DNA from: Pollutimonas nitritireducens
Lineage (GTDB): Bacteria > Pseudomonadota > Gammaproteobacteria > Burkholderiales > Burkholderiaceae_B
DNA length: 64,000 bases
Assembly (NCBI RefSeq): GCF_002849615.1
Contig: NZ_PDNV01000001.1
Coordinates: forward strand, 434,001-498,000
Direction of reading: 5' to 3'
Made by a program: the position numbers and the translations under genes. Shown here in pieces: positions 8,064-17,590 of the stretch; position 1 is the first letter of the stretch; each line of letters starts with the position of its first letter. A model generated the notes under the pieces. That model made no database searches and was not told the origin of the DNA. It saw nothing but the letters and a program-made list of their open reading frames with translations.

Positions 8064-9235
8064 GAGTCGCTCCTGGCCAGCAGGGCGGCTGCCGTGCAAA
8101 TACCGCGGTCATAGTTGATCATGCCAAATCCGCTGACCAGGCCCACCCGGGCGTTCGCCACCTGAGTGTCCCCAGCGTGGCCGGTAAGCTGGCGCAAGTT
8201 CTCGACCATGCCCAGGTACCCGCCAGCCGCGCCAGCCTGCCCTACGGACAATTGTCCGCCATTGGTATTGAAGGGAAAACTTCCGTCGATAGTGAAGGTA
8301 TTGGCGCGCACGAATTCGGGCGCGCCACCTTTTTCGCAGAATCCGAGGTCCTCAATCTGCATCATGTTGATCACGGGATAGTCATCGTAGGCCTGCATGA
8401 CGTCGACGTCGGCCGGCCCCACTCCGGCGTGCTCATAAAATTCTTCCCGGTCCACTGTCCAGCCTCCGCGTGTCTGGATGACATCCTGCGTCCATGCGTT
8501 ATGCCGTTCGATCGTGGACAGGATCCGTACAAAAGGCAGTTGCAGTGCAAGGGCTTGTTCTTCACGCATGACCAGGAACGCATCTGCACCTGCGCATGGC
8601 ATCACGCAATCGAACAGATGTATCGGATCGGTGATTTCCCGTGCGTCCAGATATTGCCGCAGCGTCAGCGGCTTTTTCATCAGCGCATGGCGATAGTGCA
8701 GGGCATTGTCGCGCTGTGCGACGCACAGCTTGCCGAAGTCTTCACGCGTCGCGCCGGTTTGTTGCATATAGTGCTTAGTCAGCAAGGCGAAGCTGGCGTT
8801 GGGACCGCCTGCGCCATAAGGATAGACCGCGTCCTGTGCGAAGCGCGAAAATTGGCTGACCGTATTTCGAAACGAATCGACCTGGTTTGCGTCGCCGGCA
8901 AGGCAGGCGACAATGCTGGCGTCGCCCGCCTGGACGGCACGGGCGGCGCGGCGCAGGCCGATGACGCCGCTGGCGCCACCCATGGGGATATGGTCCAGCC
9001 ATCGTGGGCTCATGCCCAGGTGTTGTGTGAGTCCGACCGCTGTGTCCGGGGCAAGGGTGAAGCTCGATACGCACATCCCATCGATATCGTGCTTGGCGAT
9101 GCCTGCTTCACGCAGCAGTGCGCCCAATGCCCTGCCCAGCCACCAATGTGCGCTGTTGATCGAATATCGCTGATAGGGCACGGTGATCGGTACGGTGGCG
9201 ACAATGCCTTCATACCCGGCGCGGCGCGGCCTCAT
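8060..9235 (-). CDS. Thiolase-like protein, probable acyl-CoA retro-aldolase (Ltp2/SCP-x type)
   Basis: A 391-residue thiolase-fold protein of the lipid-transfer/SCP-x group. Where thiolases carry the nucleophilic Cys it reads IPMGGASGVIG, and the usual GHPxG catalytic His site reads SVGQAGAAGG, so both residues are replaced. The C-terminal GFGMINYDRG is typical of the non-thiolytic branch. The steroid enzyme Ltp2 in this branch works as an aldolase with a DUF35 partner, and here a DUF35 gene follows with a four-base overlap. ATG at 9235 overlaps the stop of the ligase gene. Inferred role: split a 3-hydroxyacyl-CoA into a ketone and acetyl-CoA. Confidence 0.8.
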   Translation of the reverse strand: MRPRRAGYEGIVATVPITVPYQRYSINSAHWWLGRALGALLREAGIAKHDIDGMCVSSFTLAPDTAVGLTQHLGMSPRWLDHIPMGGASGVIGLRRAARAVQAGDASIVACLAGDANQVDSFRNTVSQFSRFAQDAVYPYGAGGPNASFALLTKHYMQQTGATREDFGKLCVAQRDNALHYRHALMKKPLTLRQYLDAREITDPIHLFDCVMPCAGADAFLVMREEQALALQLPFVRILSTIERHNAWTQDVIQTRGGWTVDREEFYEHAGVGPADVDVMQAYDDYPVINMMQIEDLGFCEKGGAPEFVRANTFTIDGSFPFNTNGGQLSVGQAGAAGGYLGMVENLRQLTGHAGDTQVANARVGLVSGFGMINYDRGICTAAALLARSDS

Positions 9236-10899
9236 GCGACCGGTTCCTGTCGTTTTTTCAGCGCACGGGTGTCGATGCACATCGGGCTGCCGGGCAGGGT
9301 CCGAGCCAGCGTTTTCAACTCGCCACGCTGCACTTTGTTGGTGATGGTCAAGGGCAGCTCGGGGACAAAGGCGATATAGCCGGGCACTTTGTAGTACGCC
9401 AGCTGGGTCAGACTCCACGTTGCAATGTCGTGGGCAAGTTCCGCCGCCCGGGCGGCGTCCCGTGCGGCGTCCCGGTCGGCGTCCATGGGTGCATGGCTCA
9501 CGATGCAGGCCAATACTTCGTCGCCCCGGAGTTCGTCCGGCACCGCCGCGACGGCAACGGCCTTCACCGCAGGATGCTGCAGCAACACGCTTTCCACTTC
9601 GACGGCCGCGATGTTTTCTCCGCTACGTCGAATCACGTTCTTCTTGCGATCGACAAAATGCAGGAAGCCTTGCCGGTTGCGTCGGACGATATCGCCGGTG
9701 TGGAACCAGCCGTCCTGCCAGGCCAACCGGGTTGCCGCGTCGTCTTTCAGATAGGCGGCAAAGAAGCCGAACCTGGGGTCGGGACCGGCATGTCTGACCA
9801 GCAGCTCGCCATTTTCGTCGGCCGCCGTGGACTCGCCGGCATCGTTGACGATACGTACCTGAATATCGTCGCTCTCTTTGCCGAAACAGCTTGAACCGAC
9901 AAAGCGCGGCTCATGGTTGGCAATGATCACGGCGCCCGCCCCGGTTTCGGTCATGGCCCAGGCTTCCAGCAACGGGAAGCCGAAACGCTGCTCGAAAGCG
10001 GCGTGCAATGACCGGTCGACGCCTGCGCCAAAACCCATGCGCACGTGATGCGCGCGATCTTCGTCTGTTGCCTGCGCCTGCATCAAAATGGCGGGCATGA
10101 CGCCCAGGTAATGGATTATCGTCGCGCGCGATTCGCGTACCGTATCCCACCACGTTCCTGGATGGAAGCGGTCAATGGAAATCAGGCATCCGCCTATCAC
10201 GACCATTGCCATCACCGAATACGCCATGGCATTCATGTGTACCAGCGGTAACGGGGTAAGCATGCGGTCTACGCCTGGATGCAGGGTTGCAAGTCCGCCG
10301 GCTTTGGCATACCAATGGCCAGCGGCCAGGAAATACTCGTTAGGCAGTATGCAGCCTTTCGGGCGCCCCGTGGTGCCAGAGGTATAGAGCAAAGCGCATT
10401 CCGTCGAACTGTCGACAAGAGCGGCAGCCAATGGGGCGACGCTGGGCGCAGCGGGCGGCAGTTCGTCCGTGCCCATGATCAACAGTTTGCTTCCCGCTGC
10501 CTGCGCGGCGGAACGCAGCAGGGCGTGGCGTTTGGGCAGCGCGACGGCCAGCACGATTTCCGAATGATCGATAAGGTATTCCAGCTCCGCTGCACGCATG
10601 TCGACATTGATTGGCACCACCGAGACGCCCAAAGCGTTCAGGGCGAACCAGTGCAGAATGAAGGCAGGCCGATTCTCGAGCAACACGCCAACGCGATGGC
10701 CATGGCCATAATTGGCGGCCTGGAAGGCCGCCTTGAGCGTCTCGATTTCGACGAGCGCATCCTGGTAGCTGATTTCGCCAGCCGCAATGCCGTATATCGC
10801 TGCGGTTTCGGGTGTCACGCACAGGAAGGGATGGCTTGGCCACCTTAGAGCGGCGTCGGTAAAGGCCTGATATACCGTCGTAGACAATGAGGGCCTCAT
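9232..10899 (-). CDS. Acyl-CoA synthetase (AMP-forming, class I adenylate-forming)
   Basis: A 555-residue AMP-dependent ligase that activates a carboxylic acid to its CoA thioester in the cytoplasm. It shows the P-loop LLYTSGTTGRPKG near residue 165, AWAMTETGAG, the hinge region GWFHTGDIVRRNRQGFLHFV with RKKNVIRRSGENIAAVEVE, and a C-terminal lysine in TNKVQRGELK. The longer open frame starts earlier, but ATG at 10899 shares its A with the TGA stop of the beta-subunit gene (TGATG), which fixes the start by coupling. The context suggests an aryl-acetate such as indole-3-acetate or its oxidised form as substrate (inference). Confidence 0.87.
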   Translation of the reverse strand: MRPSLSTTVYQAFTDAALRWPSHPFLCVTPETAAIYGIAAGEISYQDALVEIETLKAAFQAANYGHGHRVGVLLENRPAFILHWFALNALGVSVVPINVDMRAAELEYLIDHSEIVLAVALPKRHALLRSAAQAAGSKLLIMGTDELPPAAPSVAPLAAALVDSSTECALLYTSGTTGRPKGCILPNEYFLAAGHWYAKAGGLATLHPGVDRMLTPLPLVHMNAMAYSVMAMVVIGGCLISIDRFHPGTWWDTVRESRATIIHYLGVMPAILMQAQATDEDRAHHVRMGFGAGVDRSLHAAFEQRFGFPLLEAWAMTETGAGAVIIANHEPRFVGSSCFGKESDDIQVRIVNDAGESTAADENGELLVRHAGPDPRFGFFAAYLKDDAATRLAWQDGWFHTGDIVRRNRQGFLHFVDRKKNVIRRSGENIAAVEVESVLLQHPAVKAVAVAAVPDELRGDEVLACIVSHAPMDADRDAARDAARAAELAHDIATWSLTQLAYYKVPGYIAFVPELPLTITNKVQRGELKTLARTLPGSPMCIDTRALKKRQEPVA

Positions 10900-11393
10900 C
10901 ACATGAATAATTGAATGCTGCGCAATGCGGCGTCGCAATTGACCAGATCCACGCGCTTTTGAGTGATGCGCAGTTCGCTGTCGACTGTGATCAGCTCGAA
11001 GGTGGACCAACCTGCATAGATCGTTTGCAGATCTTGCCGACTCTCCACATAGTGAAAGGCCGCACGCACCACGTATTGTCCCTGCTCGGGCTTATGTTCC
11101 GGGTGATCGGTCTCGACTGTAGGCTGTTGCACGAGGTGATGGCTGCGGCTTCTTGGTTGTTGCGAATACGTGCGCTGGCCCGCCAGGCGCTCGACACGGA
11201 CGCGCAGCAATAGTTTGTCTTCATACATCAGCGAGCCCTGCAGCAACGGGTCGGTCTGGCCGTGTGTGAGCGGCATCCAGTAGTGACCGTCGTCGGTGAA
11301 GAGGGCAAGCCACTCTTCGAACTGTTGCTCATCGAGTAGCCGCGCCTCGCGATAGACGAAGGCGAAGAGCTGCTGGTCGTTGACAGGGCTCAT
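10899..11393 (-). CDS. Aromatic-ring-hydroxylating dioxygenase, beta (small) subunit
   Basis: A 164-residue SnoaL-like small subunit of a Rieske non-heme iron oxygenase. Family features include the N-terminal FVYREARLLDEQQFEEWLALF, the DDGHYWMP segment and a C-terminal beta-rich part ending KRVDLVNCDAALRS. It has no cofactor and holds the alpha subunits together. ATG at 11393 overlaps the stop of the alpha gene by four bases, so the two subunits are translated together. It corresponds in position and family to iadE of iad-type auxin loci (by analogy). Confidence 0.88.
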   Translation of the reverse strand: MSPVNDQQLFAFVYREARLLDEQQFEEWLALFTDDGHYWMPLTHGQTDPLLQGSLMYEDKLLLRVRVERLAGQRTYSQQPRSRSHHLVQQPTVETDHPEHKPEQGQYVVRAAFHYVESRQDLQTIYAGWSTFELITVDSELRITQKRVDLVNCDAALRSIQLFM

Positions 11394-12712
11394 GTGGACT
11401 CCTTCATGGTGGCCGTCATGTAGCGCGCCCAGGCCTGGTACTGGTTGCGCATTTGCCATTCACTGGTGCCGTTGACGACTTCATTCTTGCGATTGGCCTC
11501 GTCGGGGTCGTACAGCCGGGCGACATTGACCCACTCGCGACCTCTGCTGTGCAATCCGTGCTGCGAACGTTCGTAAACCTCGTGATCGTCGTGCCCGACC
11601 ACCGACGTGGGCGCGTTGATGAGGCGGTTGTACATCAAGGTGCGCTCCAGGAGTTTATCGGGCGCTCCGACCAGCCGGAAGGTCCATGATTCCACGAGCG
11701 TCTTGTTGGCGCCCAGGGGCTTGAAGATACGCAGGGTCTGAATGGGACCCTTGACCATGATATTGGGGAAATAGGTGGTGTTGTGTCGGGTGTTGGCCAG
11801 GATTTCCGCGGCGCGTTCGTGGCCATAGGCCTGGTTCATGGCCTCAAGATAGCCTGGCACTTCCGAATACGCAGCATGAATGGAGTTATGGACGCCGGTG
11901 TGGCCATGACCGTTCTCCCAGACCCGGATGCCCATGCCTTCAAAGAACTCATAGGATGAAATAAAGGGGGCGAATTGCTCAACCGCCATTGGTTTGGGCG
12001 TTCCTTCGGGTGCTTCCTCCCACACGCGTACTGCCGTCCCTGCCGATGATTCATGCGCCACCATGGGGTGGCAGGTGTCAGTCTGGTTGTCGACCAGCAT
12101 TTTCCAATTGCAATCGTGCATGTAGCGCAGCACCCCCCCAGCGACCTCGAGCTTGCCTTCGGGCGAGCGCTCTATCATGTTGTCCAGTGTCGACAGGGAC
12201 TCGCCGAAGAATTCATCAAATGACTGGCCCTCGGGGCTGAGGCGACAAAAAACGAAATCACGGTAGTCGCGTACGTTTTCCACAGCGGCCATGCCGTGGC
12301 TGGCTTCGCAGTCATTGAATGTTTCGGGGTCGTAGCCTTTCTTCAAGGGAATCGAAAGCAGCTTGCCGTCGGTTTTGAATGTCCACGCATGGTAAGGACA
12401 CCGGAAGAACTTGCCGGTGTTGCCGCAGGCGTCGCCGGCGACCTTCACGCCTTTGTGCGGGCAGCGATTATGCAGGACTTTGATGGTTTTGTCGGTATGC
12501 CGCACCATTACCACGGGCTGGTCGCCCACTGTGGTGGTGTAGAAATCACCGCTATTTGGAATCTGGCTGCCATGCCCGACGTATACCCAGGTATTGGCAA
12601 ACAAGTGCTCCATTTCCAGCTCGAAGATTTCTTCGCTGATGAAGATATCCCGATGTACCTCGGTGGGACGCACGAGGGTGTCAATGGCAGCAGGATTATT
12701 GCGGTAGTTCAT
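11390..12712 (-). CDS. Aromatic-ring-hydroxylating dioxygenase, alpha (Rieske) subunit
   Basis: A 440-residue Rieske oxygenase large subunit. The Rieske [2Fe-2S] ligands are in CPHKG and CPYHAW at about residues 82-105, and the mononuclear iron site is VDNQTDTCHPMVAH near residue 210 (Asp, His-x4-His). It should add O2-derived hydroxyls to an aromatic or heteroaromatic ring. ATG at 12712 was chosen; GTG at 12721 is possible and neither has a strong ribosome site. It is preceded by its reductase gene and followed by the beta subunit. By family and neighbourhood it is iadD-like, the enzyme known to be needed for indole-3-acetate degradation in Variovorax. Confidence 0.88.
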   Translation of the reverse strand: MNYRNNPAAIDTLVRPTEVHRDIFISEEIFELEMEHLFANTWVYVGHGSQIPNSGDFYTTTVGDQPVVMVRHTDKTIKVLHNRCPHKGVKVAGDACGNTGKFFRCPYHAWTFKTDGKLLSIPLKKGYDPETFNDCEASHGMAAVENVRDYRDFVFCRLSPEGQSFDEFFGESLSTLDNMIERSPEGKLEVAGGVLRYMHDCNWKMLVDNQTDTCHPMVAHESSAGTAVRVWEEAPEGTPKPMAVEQFAPFISSYEFFEGMGIRVWENGHGHTGVHNSIHAAYSEVPGYLEAMNQAYGHERAAEILANTRHNTTYFPNIMVKGPIQTLRIFKPLGANKTLVESWTFRLVGAPDKLLERTLMYNRLINAPTSVVGHDDHEVYERSQHGLHSRGREWVNVARLYDPDEANRKNEVVNGTSEWQMRNQYQAWARYMTATMKEST

Positions 12713-12728
12713 GTCGGGCACCTATGAA

Positions 12729-13706
12729 TCAAAGGTCTAATACCAGGCGGTCGGAATGGCTCCGTGAAACGCAAATCTGCATGACCTGGCCTGCTTTGCG
12801 TTCCGGGTCGGAAAGGTAGTAGTCGCGATGATCGGGGGTTCCTTCCAGCACTGTCGCCTGGCAGACCCCGCATTCCCCGCGCCTGCAGTCGTACATTGGA
12901 TCGCAGCCGGCCTCTTCCAGTACTTCAAGTATGGTTTTATCCGCAGGGATGTGCAGCATCCGGCCGGACTGGCGCAACTCAAGATCGAAGGCTTTGTCGC
13001 CCGGCAGGGCCGCGGCGTTGTTGAACAGCTCGAAATGAACATGCGATTGCGGCCATTGCCTGTCACGTGATTGATGGATGACAGCGTCGATGAGCCCTTT
13101 CGGTCCGCAAACATATAAATGCTGATTGGGTCCAACCTGCTGCAACAGATCGGAAAGCGCAAGCTGGGTTGTTTCGTCGTCGTCGGCGTGAACCCGCAAC
13201 GCGTCGCCATGCTGGGCGGTGAGTTCTTCCAGAAATGCCATCTGATCACGACGGCGACCGTAATAGTGAAGCTGGAATGGATGCTGCGCTTGCTTCAGCG
13301 CCGTTGTCATCGAGATGATGGGCGTGATGCCGATGCCGCCCGCGATCAGCACGGTGCGCGGTTCGTCAGATGCCAGGTCGTGCAGTGGAAAATCGTTCTG
13401 CGGGCCTTCCACCTCGAGTGTGTCGCCGATCTGCAGGCTATGCATATGCCGGGACCCGCCTGTACCAGGTTCTTCCAGGCGCACACTTATGCGGTAGCGC
13501 CGGGGGAAGTCGAACGCGGAGTTGTCGGTGTCCAGGCACACAAGAGAATAGCAGCGAGGCACTTTCTGCCCAGGGATGCTGACCTTCAAGTGGGCACCGG
13601 CGGTGAACCTGGGCAATGCCTGCTTGCCGGCGGCTTCGAGGAATAGTGAGCGGATAATCGGCGTTTCGACGTGTATTTCGACGACCGTCAGATTCAAATG
13701 GGCCAT
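12729..13706 (-). CDS. Oxygenase reductase (FMN/NAD, C-terminal plant-type [2Fe-2S])
   Basis: A 325-residue electron-transfer protein of the phthalate dioxygenase reductase/VanB type. It has, in order, a flavin domain (RCYSLV near residue 51), an NAD domain (GGIGITPIISM near residue 118) and a plant-type ferredoxin domain with CRRGECGVC plus a distal Cys. It moves electrons from NAD(P)H to the Rieske subunit. Its start overlaps the end of iorB by 13 bases, and a GGAGAA site lies about ten bases ahead. It sits directly before the oxygenase alpha gene, which identifies its partner. Confidence 0.9.
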   Translation of the reverse strand: MAHLNLTVVEIHVETPIIRSLFLEAAGKQALPRFTAGAHLKVSIPGQKVPRCYSLVCLDTDNSAFDFPRRYRISVRLEEPGTGGSRHMHSLQIGDTLEVEGPQNDFPLHDLASDEPRTVLIAGGIGITPIISMTTALKQAQHPFQLHYYGRRRDQMAFLEELTAQHGDALRVHADDDETTQLALSDLLQQVGPNQHLYVCGPKGLIDAVIHQSRDRQWPQSHVHFELFNNAAALPGDKAFDLELRQSGRMLHIPADKTILEVLEEAGCDPMYDCRRGECGVCQATVLEGTPDHRDYYLSDPERKAGQVMQICVSRSHSDRLVLDL

Positions 13707-15268
13707 GGTATGTCTCGTTTCTCCGGGCTCAGGGCTTTGTCCAGCAGTTCGTCCAGTTTCAATCCTTCGTCGTCGGCAAGCGCCGCCGCCAGCAAGGCCC
13801 GCAGCGTGCCCGCTGCGTCAGGCTGCCCCGTCAGATGCCCGACCGCGCTGCTAAGCCGTTGGTACTTGCTGTTGCCACGTTCATGTGTGTCGCTATAGCC
13901 TTTGACCAGCCGCCGGCAATTGACGACTTCGACCGCAAGCTCATAGTCATGCTCGACAGTTCGGGCAACCAGTCCCAGCCATTGCTCAAGACTGTTGGTT
14001 TCCACGTGATGACGCAAGGTGGCGCGCCGGAAGCGTCGCATCCCGGCCAGGGAGTACAGCAAAAGAAAACCGCCCAAGGTGCCGCTGCGCAGAAATCGTC
14101 CTTTGCGCAAAAAGCGGCTAAGGTAGCGGCCCGCCGCGGGTGAGTTTTCAATCGCCCGGCCCAGTGCGACGGGAAGGGTTCCGCACACCTCGTCAAGACG
14201 TGGGTGCATATATTCGGTGGTGTAAACCAACTGATCTGGTTGCGCGCCGACCTCGGTGCGGACGCGCTCGAAACGGGCGCTGCGGGTTTTGAGGTCGGCC
14301 ACGCGAATGACGTCGTCGTAGGACATGGACACCGCGACATATCGTGCAGCCGCGCAGGTAAGCGCCCAAGCTTTGCCCGGCCCGCCAAACTGTGTATCCA
14401 GTTTGCAGATGCGGCGCATATGCTCCATGTATTCGCTGGCATAGGGCACATCCTGGAATTCGAGGGTGCGGCGCAAGCCGGCGACCATCATGGGCTGGGC
14501 CTGCAGCGGGAAGTGCTGCTTCAGGTCATCGAGCAGGAACTGCACGTGTGGACTTTCGGCGTGTTCGGGAACGCCGGGCATAGGGCGACCGGTGTCGATA
14601 GCGGCCGGGGCGGCAAGCGCCTGGGCCGCCGCGTCGAATCCCAGGGCGAAAGCGTTCAAACTGGGGTCGACGCCCACGCCCGCGCGGCGGATGGTTTGTT
14701 CATAGTCGGCACGGCTGAACGGCAGGGTGGCGCTGCCGGCGATGGCCCCAAATAGACTTGCACTGATAATGCTGCCTGCCTGCTCGGCCAGTGCCTGAAG
14801 ATCAAAACAATAGAATCTTTTTGCGGCCTGGTTACCGGCCTTGATCACCTTGTTGGGATCGGCAATGCCATTGCCGTGTGCCGCTTTTTCCGCCACAGCA
14901 TAGCTGCGGTGCGACGAAGAGATCAATGTCGTGCGGTCGGGAGTGACCAGGCCGCGTTGAATTGCCCTGCCACCTTCCATGAGCTCGGCGGCGACCACCA
15001 GGTCGACATCGCCGGGCGTGGGCATCATTGCCAGCGCGGGATCTCGTCCGGCTGCCTTGACCGTCGATTCGGGCAGCATTTCGAGATAGTAAATCGTGGC
15101 GCCGGTGCGTTGAGCCACGCCGGGGACGGAGGTGGTCTGGGCCCACCAATCGGCGTGTTCCGCCATATCGACGATCCAGTCGGCCAGGACGCCGCCACCT
15201 TGCCCGCCCATGGCAAGAATGGCAATCTTGATCGGGGTGCCGGAGCGGAACAGGGTTCGATCGGTCAT
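13694..15268 (-). CDS. iorB: Indolepyruvate ferredoxin oxidoreductase subunit beta family
   Basis: A 524-residue protein. The first 200 residues are the gamma-type 2-oxoacid:ferredoxin oxidoreductase domain, starting IAILAMGGQGGGVLADWIVD. The remaining 300 residues form an extra helical domain found in the long aerobic IorB proteins. With IorA it should decarboxylate an aryl-pyruvate to the aryl-acetyl-CoA. It starts ten bases after the iorA stop. Archaeal IorB is about 200 residues, so this is the long proteobacterial form. The function of the extra domain is not clear from sequence. Confidence 0.85.
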   Translation of the reverse strand: MTDRTLFRSGTPIKIAILAMGGQGGGVLADWIVDMAEHADWWAQTTSVPGVAQRTGATIYYLEMLPESTVKAAGRDPALAMMPTPGDVDLVVAAELMEGGRAIQRGLVTPDRTTLISSSHRSYAVAEKAAHGNGIADPNKVIKAGNQAAKRFYCFDLQALAEQAGSIISASLFGAIAGSATLPFSRADYEQTIRRAGVGVDPSLNAFALGFDAAAQALAAPAAIDTGRPMPGVPEHAESPHVQFLLDDLKQHFPLQAQPMMVAGLRRTLEFQDVPYASEYMEHMRRICKLDTQFGGPGKAWALTCAAARYVAVSMSYDDVIRVADLKTRSARFERVRTEVGAQPDQLVYTTEYMHPRLDEVCGTLPVALGRAIENSPAAGRYLSRFLRKGRFLRSGTLGGFLLLYSLAGMRRFRRATLRHHVETNSLEQWLGLVARTVEHDYELAVEVVNCRRLVKGYSDTHERGNSKYQRLSSAVGHLTGQPDAAGTLRALLAAALADDEGLKLDELLDKALSPEKRDIPWPI

Positions 15269-15278
15269 GGATTCGGAT

Positions 15279-17501
15279 TTATAAGGAGCATTCGTTCATG
15301 CCGGCGTCACGGCGCGACTGCAGGTAATGGATGAACCGGCCGCGCATGCGCGCCAAGAATCTATCCCAGCGGCTGGGGTTATGTACGAGGTCAGCCCGGT
15401 AAAAAGAAGGACACAGCACGGCGGCGTGGGCCACTTCACCGCAGTTGCCACAGCCTACGCAGCTGTTGTCGATATGGGCGACAGGGTCTTCCTTCAGCGG
15501 GTCGCCGCTATCCTTGACCGTCAGCGATGGACAGCCCGATAGGCGGATACAGGCATGATCGCCGTTACAGACATCGGGATCGACCCCGAAACGTTCCTTG
15601 ATGACGCGCTGTCCATCCTTTACAGCCTTGTTGAACAGGGGTTTTTCGCGCCGCTGCTTGTTCAACATGCACTCTGACTGCGCAATGATGACTTTTGGGC
15701 CTTTTTCAGATGTGGTCAATGCCTCTTCGATGGTGGCCTGGACCTTGGCGACGTCGTAGGTCCGGTCCAGCGTGCGCAGCCATTTCACCCCTACGCCGCG
15801 TACGGCATTCTCGATGGAGTTGTTGGTGGAACGATGCGTATTGCCCGCGCGCGAGGACAAGATGTCTTGCCCGCCGGTGGCCGCGGAGTAAAAGTTGTCG
15901 ATAATAATGATGACGCCGTCATATTTATTGAAGACGGCGTTGCCCACACCCGATGCCAGGCCGTTATGCCAGAAACCGCCATCGCCCATGATGGAAATGG
16001 GTCGCTTGGCCGACGGGACATTGAATGCCGCGATGCTCGACGCCCCCAGTCCATATCCCATGGTGGTCGCACCCAGGTTGAAGGGCGGAAGTATGGAGAA
16101 AAGGTGGCACCCGATGTCGCAGGCAATGTGATGATCGCCGAGGTTTTTTTGCGCGAGAGTGAGGGCTGAGAACACCGGCCGCTCGGGGCAGCCGGTGCAG
16201 AATCCGGCGGGTCGCGCGGGTACCACGTGCGCCAGCCCGTCGGCGGCGGCCGAGGAATTGGGCGTGGGCTGAAAGGTGATGATTCTTTCTTTTACCGTGG
16301 GACGCGCTGCCTGGGACACGGACATACGGGCGCCGACATCTTCGTTTGCCGGCCTGATGACAGGAAGAAGTTCCCGCTTGTGGGCCGCCAGGAAACCCTG
16401 AAGGCCGTCTCGTATGGCAACCGTTGTGTATTCCCCTGCCACAGGCAGGTAGTCTTTGCCTGCCAATGCCGTGGCAATGCCAGCCTGGCGCAGGATAGTG
16501 TTCAGATTCTGTTCAATGTAATTGGGCTGGCCTTCTTCAATAAGCAGCACCGCCTTTTTATCCCGACAGAACGCCTGGACCTCGTCGTCGATGACGGGGT
16601 AGGTTATGTTCATCACGTATAGCGGGATTCGGCTATTGCCGAAATGATCGGCCAGACCCAATAATTGCAAAGAACGGATCACGCCGTTGTACAAGCCGCC
16701 TTGCAGGATGATTCCAATATCCTTTTGATCGCCCTCGAAAAACTCGTTCAGCTGTTTTACTTTGATGAACTCGGCGGCGGCCGGCCATCGCGATGTTATT
16801 TTTTCATGTTCGTGCAGGAAAGACGCAGGAGGCAGGACGATGCGACTGACATCGCGTACCGGGTTCTCCAGCGCCTGGCGCAGTGTGAAAGCGGGGCGCT
16901 GATTGTCTTTGGCGATGAAACGCCCGTGTACATGGCACCCGCGTATGCGTAATTGCAGGATGACGGGCGTGTTGCTTGCCTCGGATAACTGAAAGCCATC
17001 TTCGACAGCCTTGACCATGCTTTCCAGGTTGGGGCGCGGGTCGAGCAACCAGATTTGCGATTTCATGGCAAATGCGTGGGTGCGCTCTTGCATGATGGAT
17101 GAGCCCTCACCGTAGTCCTCACCTACGATGACCAGTGCGCCGCCGGTGACGCCGCCGGAGGCCAGGTTTGCCAAGGCGTCCGAGGCCACGTTGGTGCCGA
17201 CTGTGGACTTCCATGTGACGGCGCCGCGTATGGGGTACATGACGGAAGCGGCGAGCGTGGCCGCAGCGGTGGCTTCCGATGCACTGGCTTCAAAGTGCAC
17301 ACCCAGCTCGTCCAAAATTTCCTGGGCATCCGCCAGCACATCCATCAGATGGGAAATGGGAGAGCCCTGGTAGCCTGCGACATAGCCGACTCCGGATTGC
17401 AACAAGGCTTTGGTCACAGCCAGGATTCCTTCGCCACGGAATTCTTCCCCCGCCCCGATACGAAGTTGTTGTACTTCCTTCTTGAACGAGCGTTCAGCCA
17501 T
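15279..17501 (-). CDS. iorA: Indolepyruvate ferredoxin oxidoreductase subunit alpha
   Basis: A 740-residue 2-oxoacid:ferredoxin oxidoreductase large subunit. The N-terminal half is the pyrimidine-binding domain (SGVGYVAGYQGSPISHLMDV). The thiamine-diphosphate site is GDGGFWHNGLASGVGNAVFN near residue 500 with IDNFYSAATGG. The C-terminus has iron-sulfur cysteines (CVGCGNC and further Cys in HACIRLSGCPS). ATG at 17501 has AGGAGA four bases ahead; the longer frame lacks support. As first gene of the operon it faces the MarR gene across an AT-rich promoter region. It links tryptophan-derived indolepyruvate to the CoA-dependent pathway (inference). Confidence 0.88.
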   Translation of the reverse strand: MAERSFKKEVQQLRIGAGEEFRGEGILAVTKALLQSGVGYVAGYQGSPISHLMDVLADAQEILDELGVHFEASASEATAAATLAASVMYPIRGAVTWKSTVGTNVASDALANLASGGVTGGALVIVGEDYGEGSSIMQERTHAFAMKSQIWLLDPRPNLESMVKAVEDGFQLSEASNTPVILQLRIRGCHVHGRFIAKDNQRPAFTLRQALENPVRDVSRIVLPPASFLHEHEKITSRWPAAAEFIKVKQLNEFFEGDQKDIGIILQGGLYNGVIRSLQLLGLADHFGNSRIPLYVMNITYPVIDDEVQAFCRDKKAVLLIEEGQPNYIEQNLNTILRQAGIATALAGKDYLPVAGEYTTVAIRDGLQGFLAAHKRELLPVIRPANEDVGARMSVSQAARPTVKERIITFQPTPNSSAAADGLAHVVPARPAGFCTGCPERPVFSALTLAQKNLGDHHIACDIGCHLFSILPPFNLGATTMGYGLGASSIAAFNVPSAKRPISIMGDGGFWHNGLASGVGNAVFNKYDGVIIIIDNFYSAATGGQDILSSRAGNTHRSTNNSIENAVRGVGVKWLRTLDRTYDVAKVQATIEEALTTSEKGPKVIIAQSECMLNKQRREKPLFNKAVKDGQRVIKERFGVDPDVCNGDHACIRLSGCPSLTVKDSGDPLKEDPVAHIDNSCVGCGNCGEVAHAAVLCPSFYRADLVHNPSRWDRFLARMRGRFIHYLQSRRDAGMNECSL

Positions 17502-17590
17502 GGTCTCTCCTGGCACTATTTCGGGCAGTCGGCAGGGCGGACATCCGGCCTGATACTTTGATCCGGGGGCCGCGGGCAACGAGTCATAAT

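Noticed and set aside
8177-9379. A 400-residue open frame on the plus strand
   Set aside because: It is antisense to the thiolase-like and ligase genes, which have clear motifs and coupled starts; it has no family features.
9236-9418. A 61-residue extension of the thiolase-like protein
   Set aside because: It lies inside the ligase gene, whereas ATG 9235 overlaps the ligase stop in the coupling pattern used throughout the operon.
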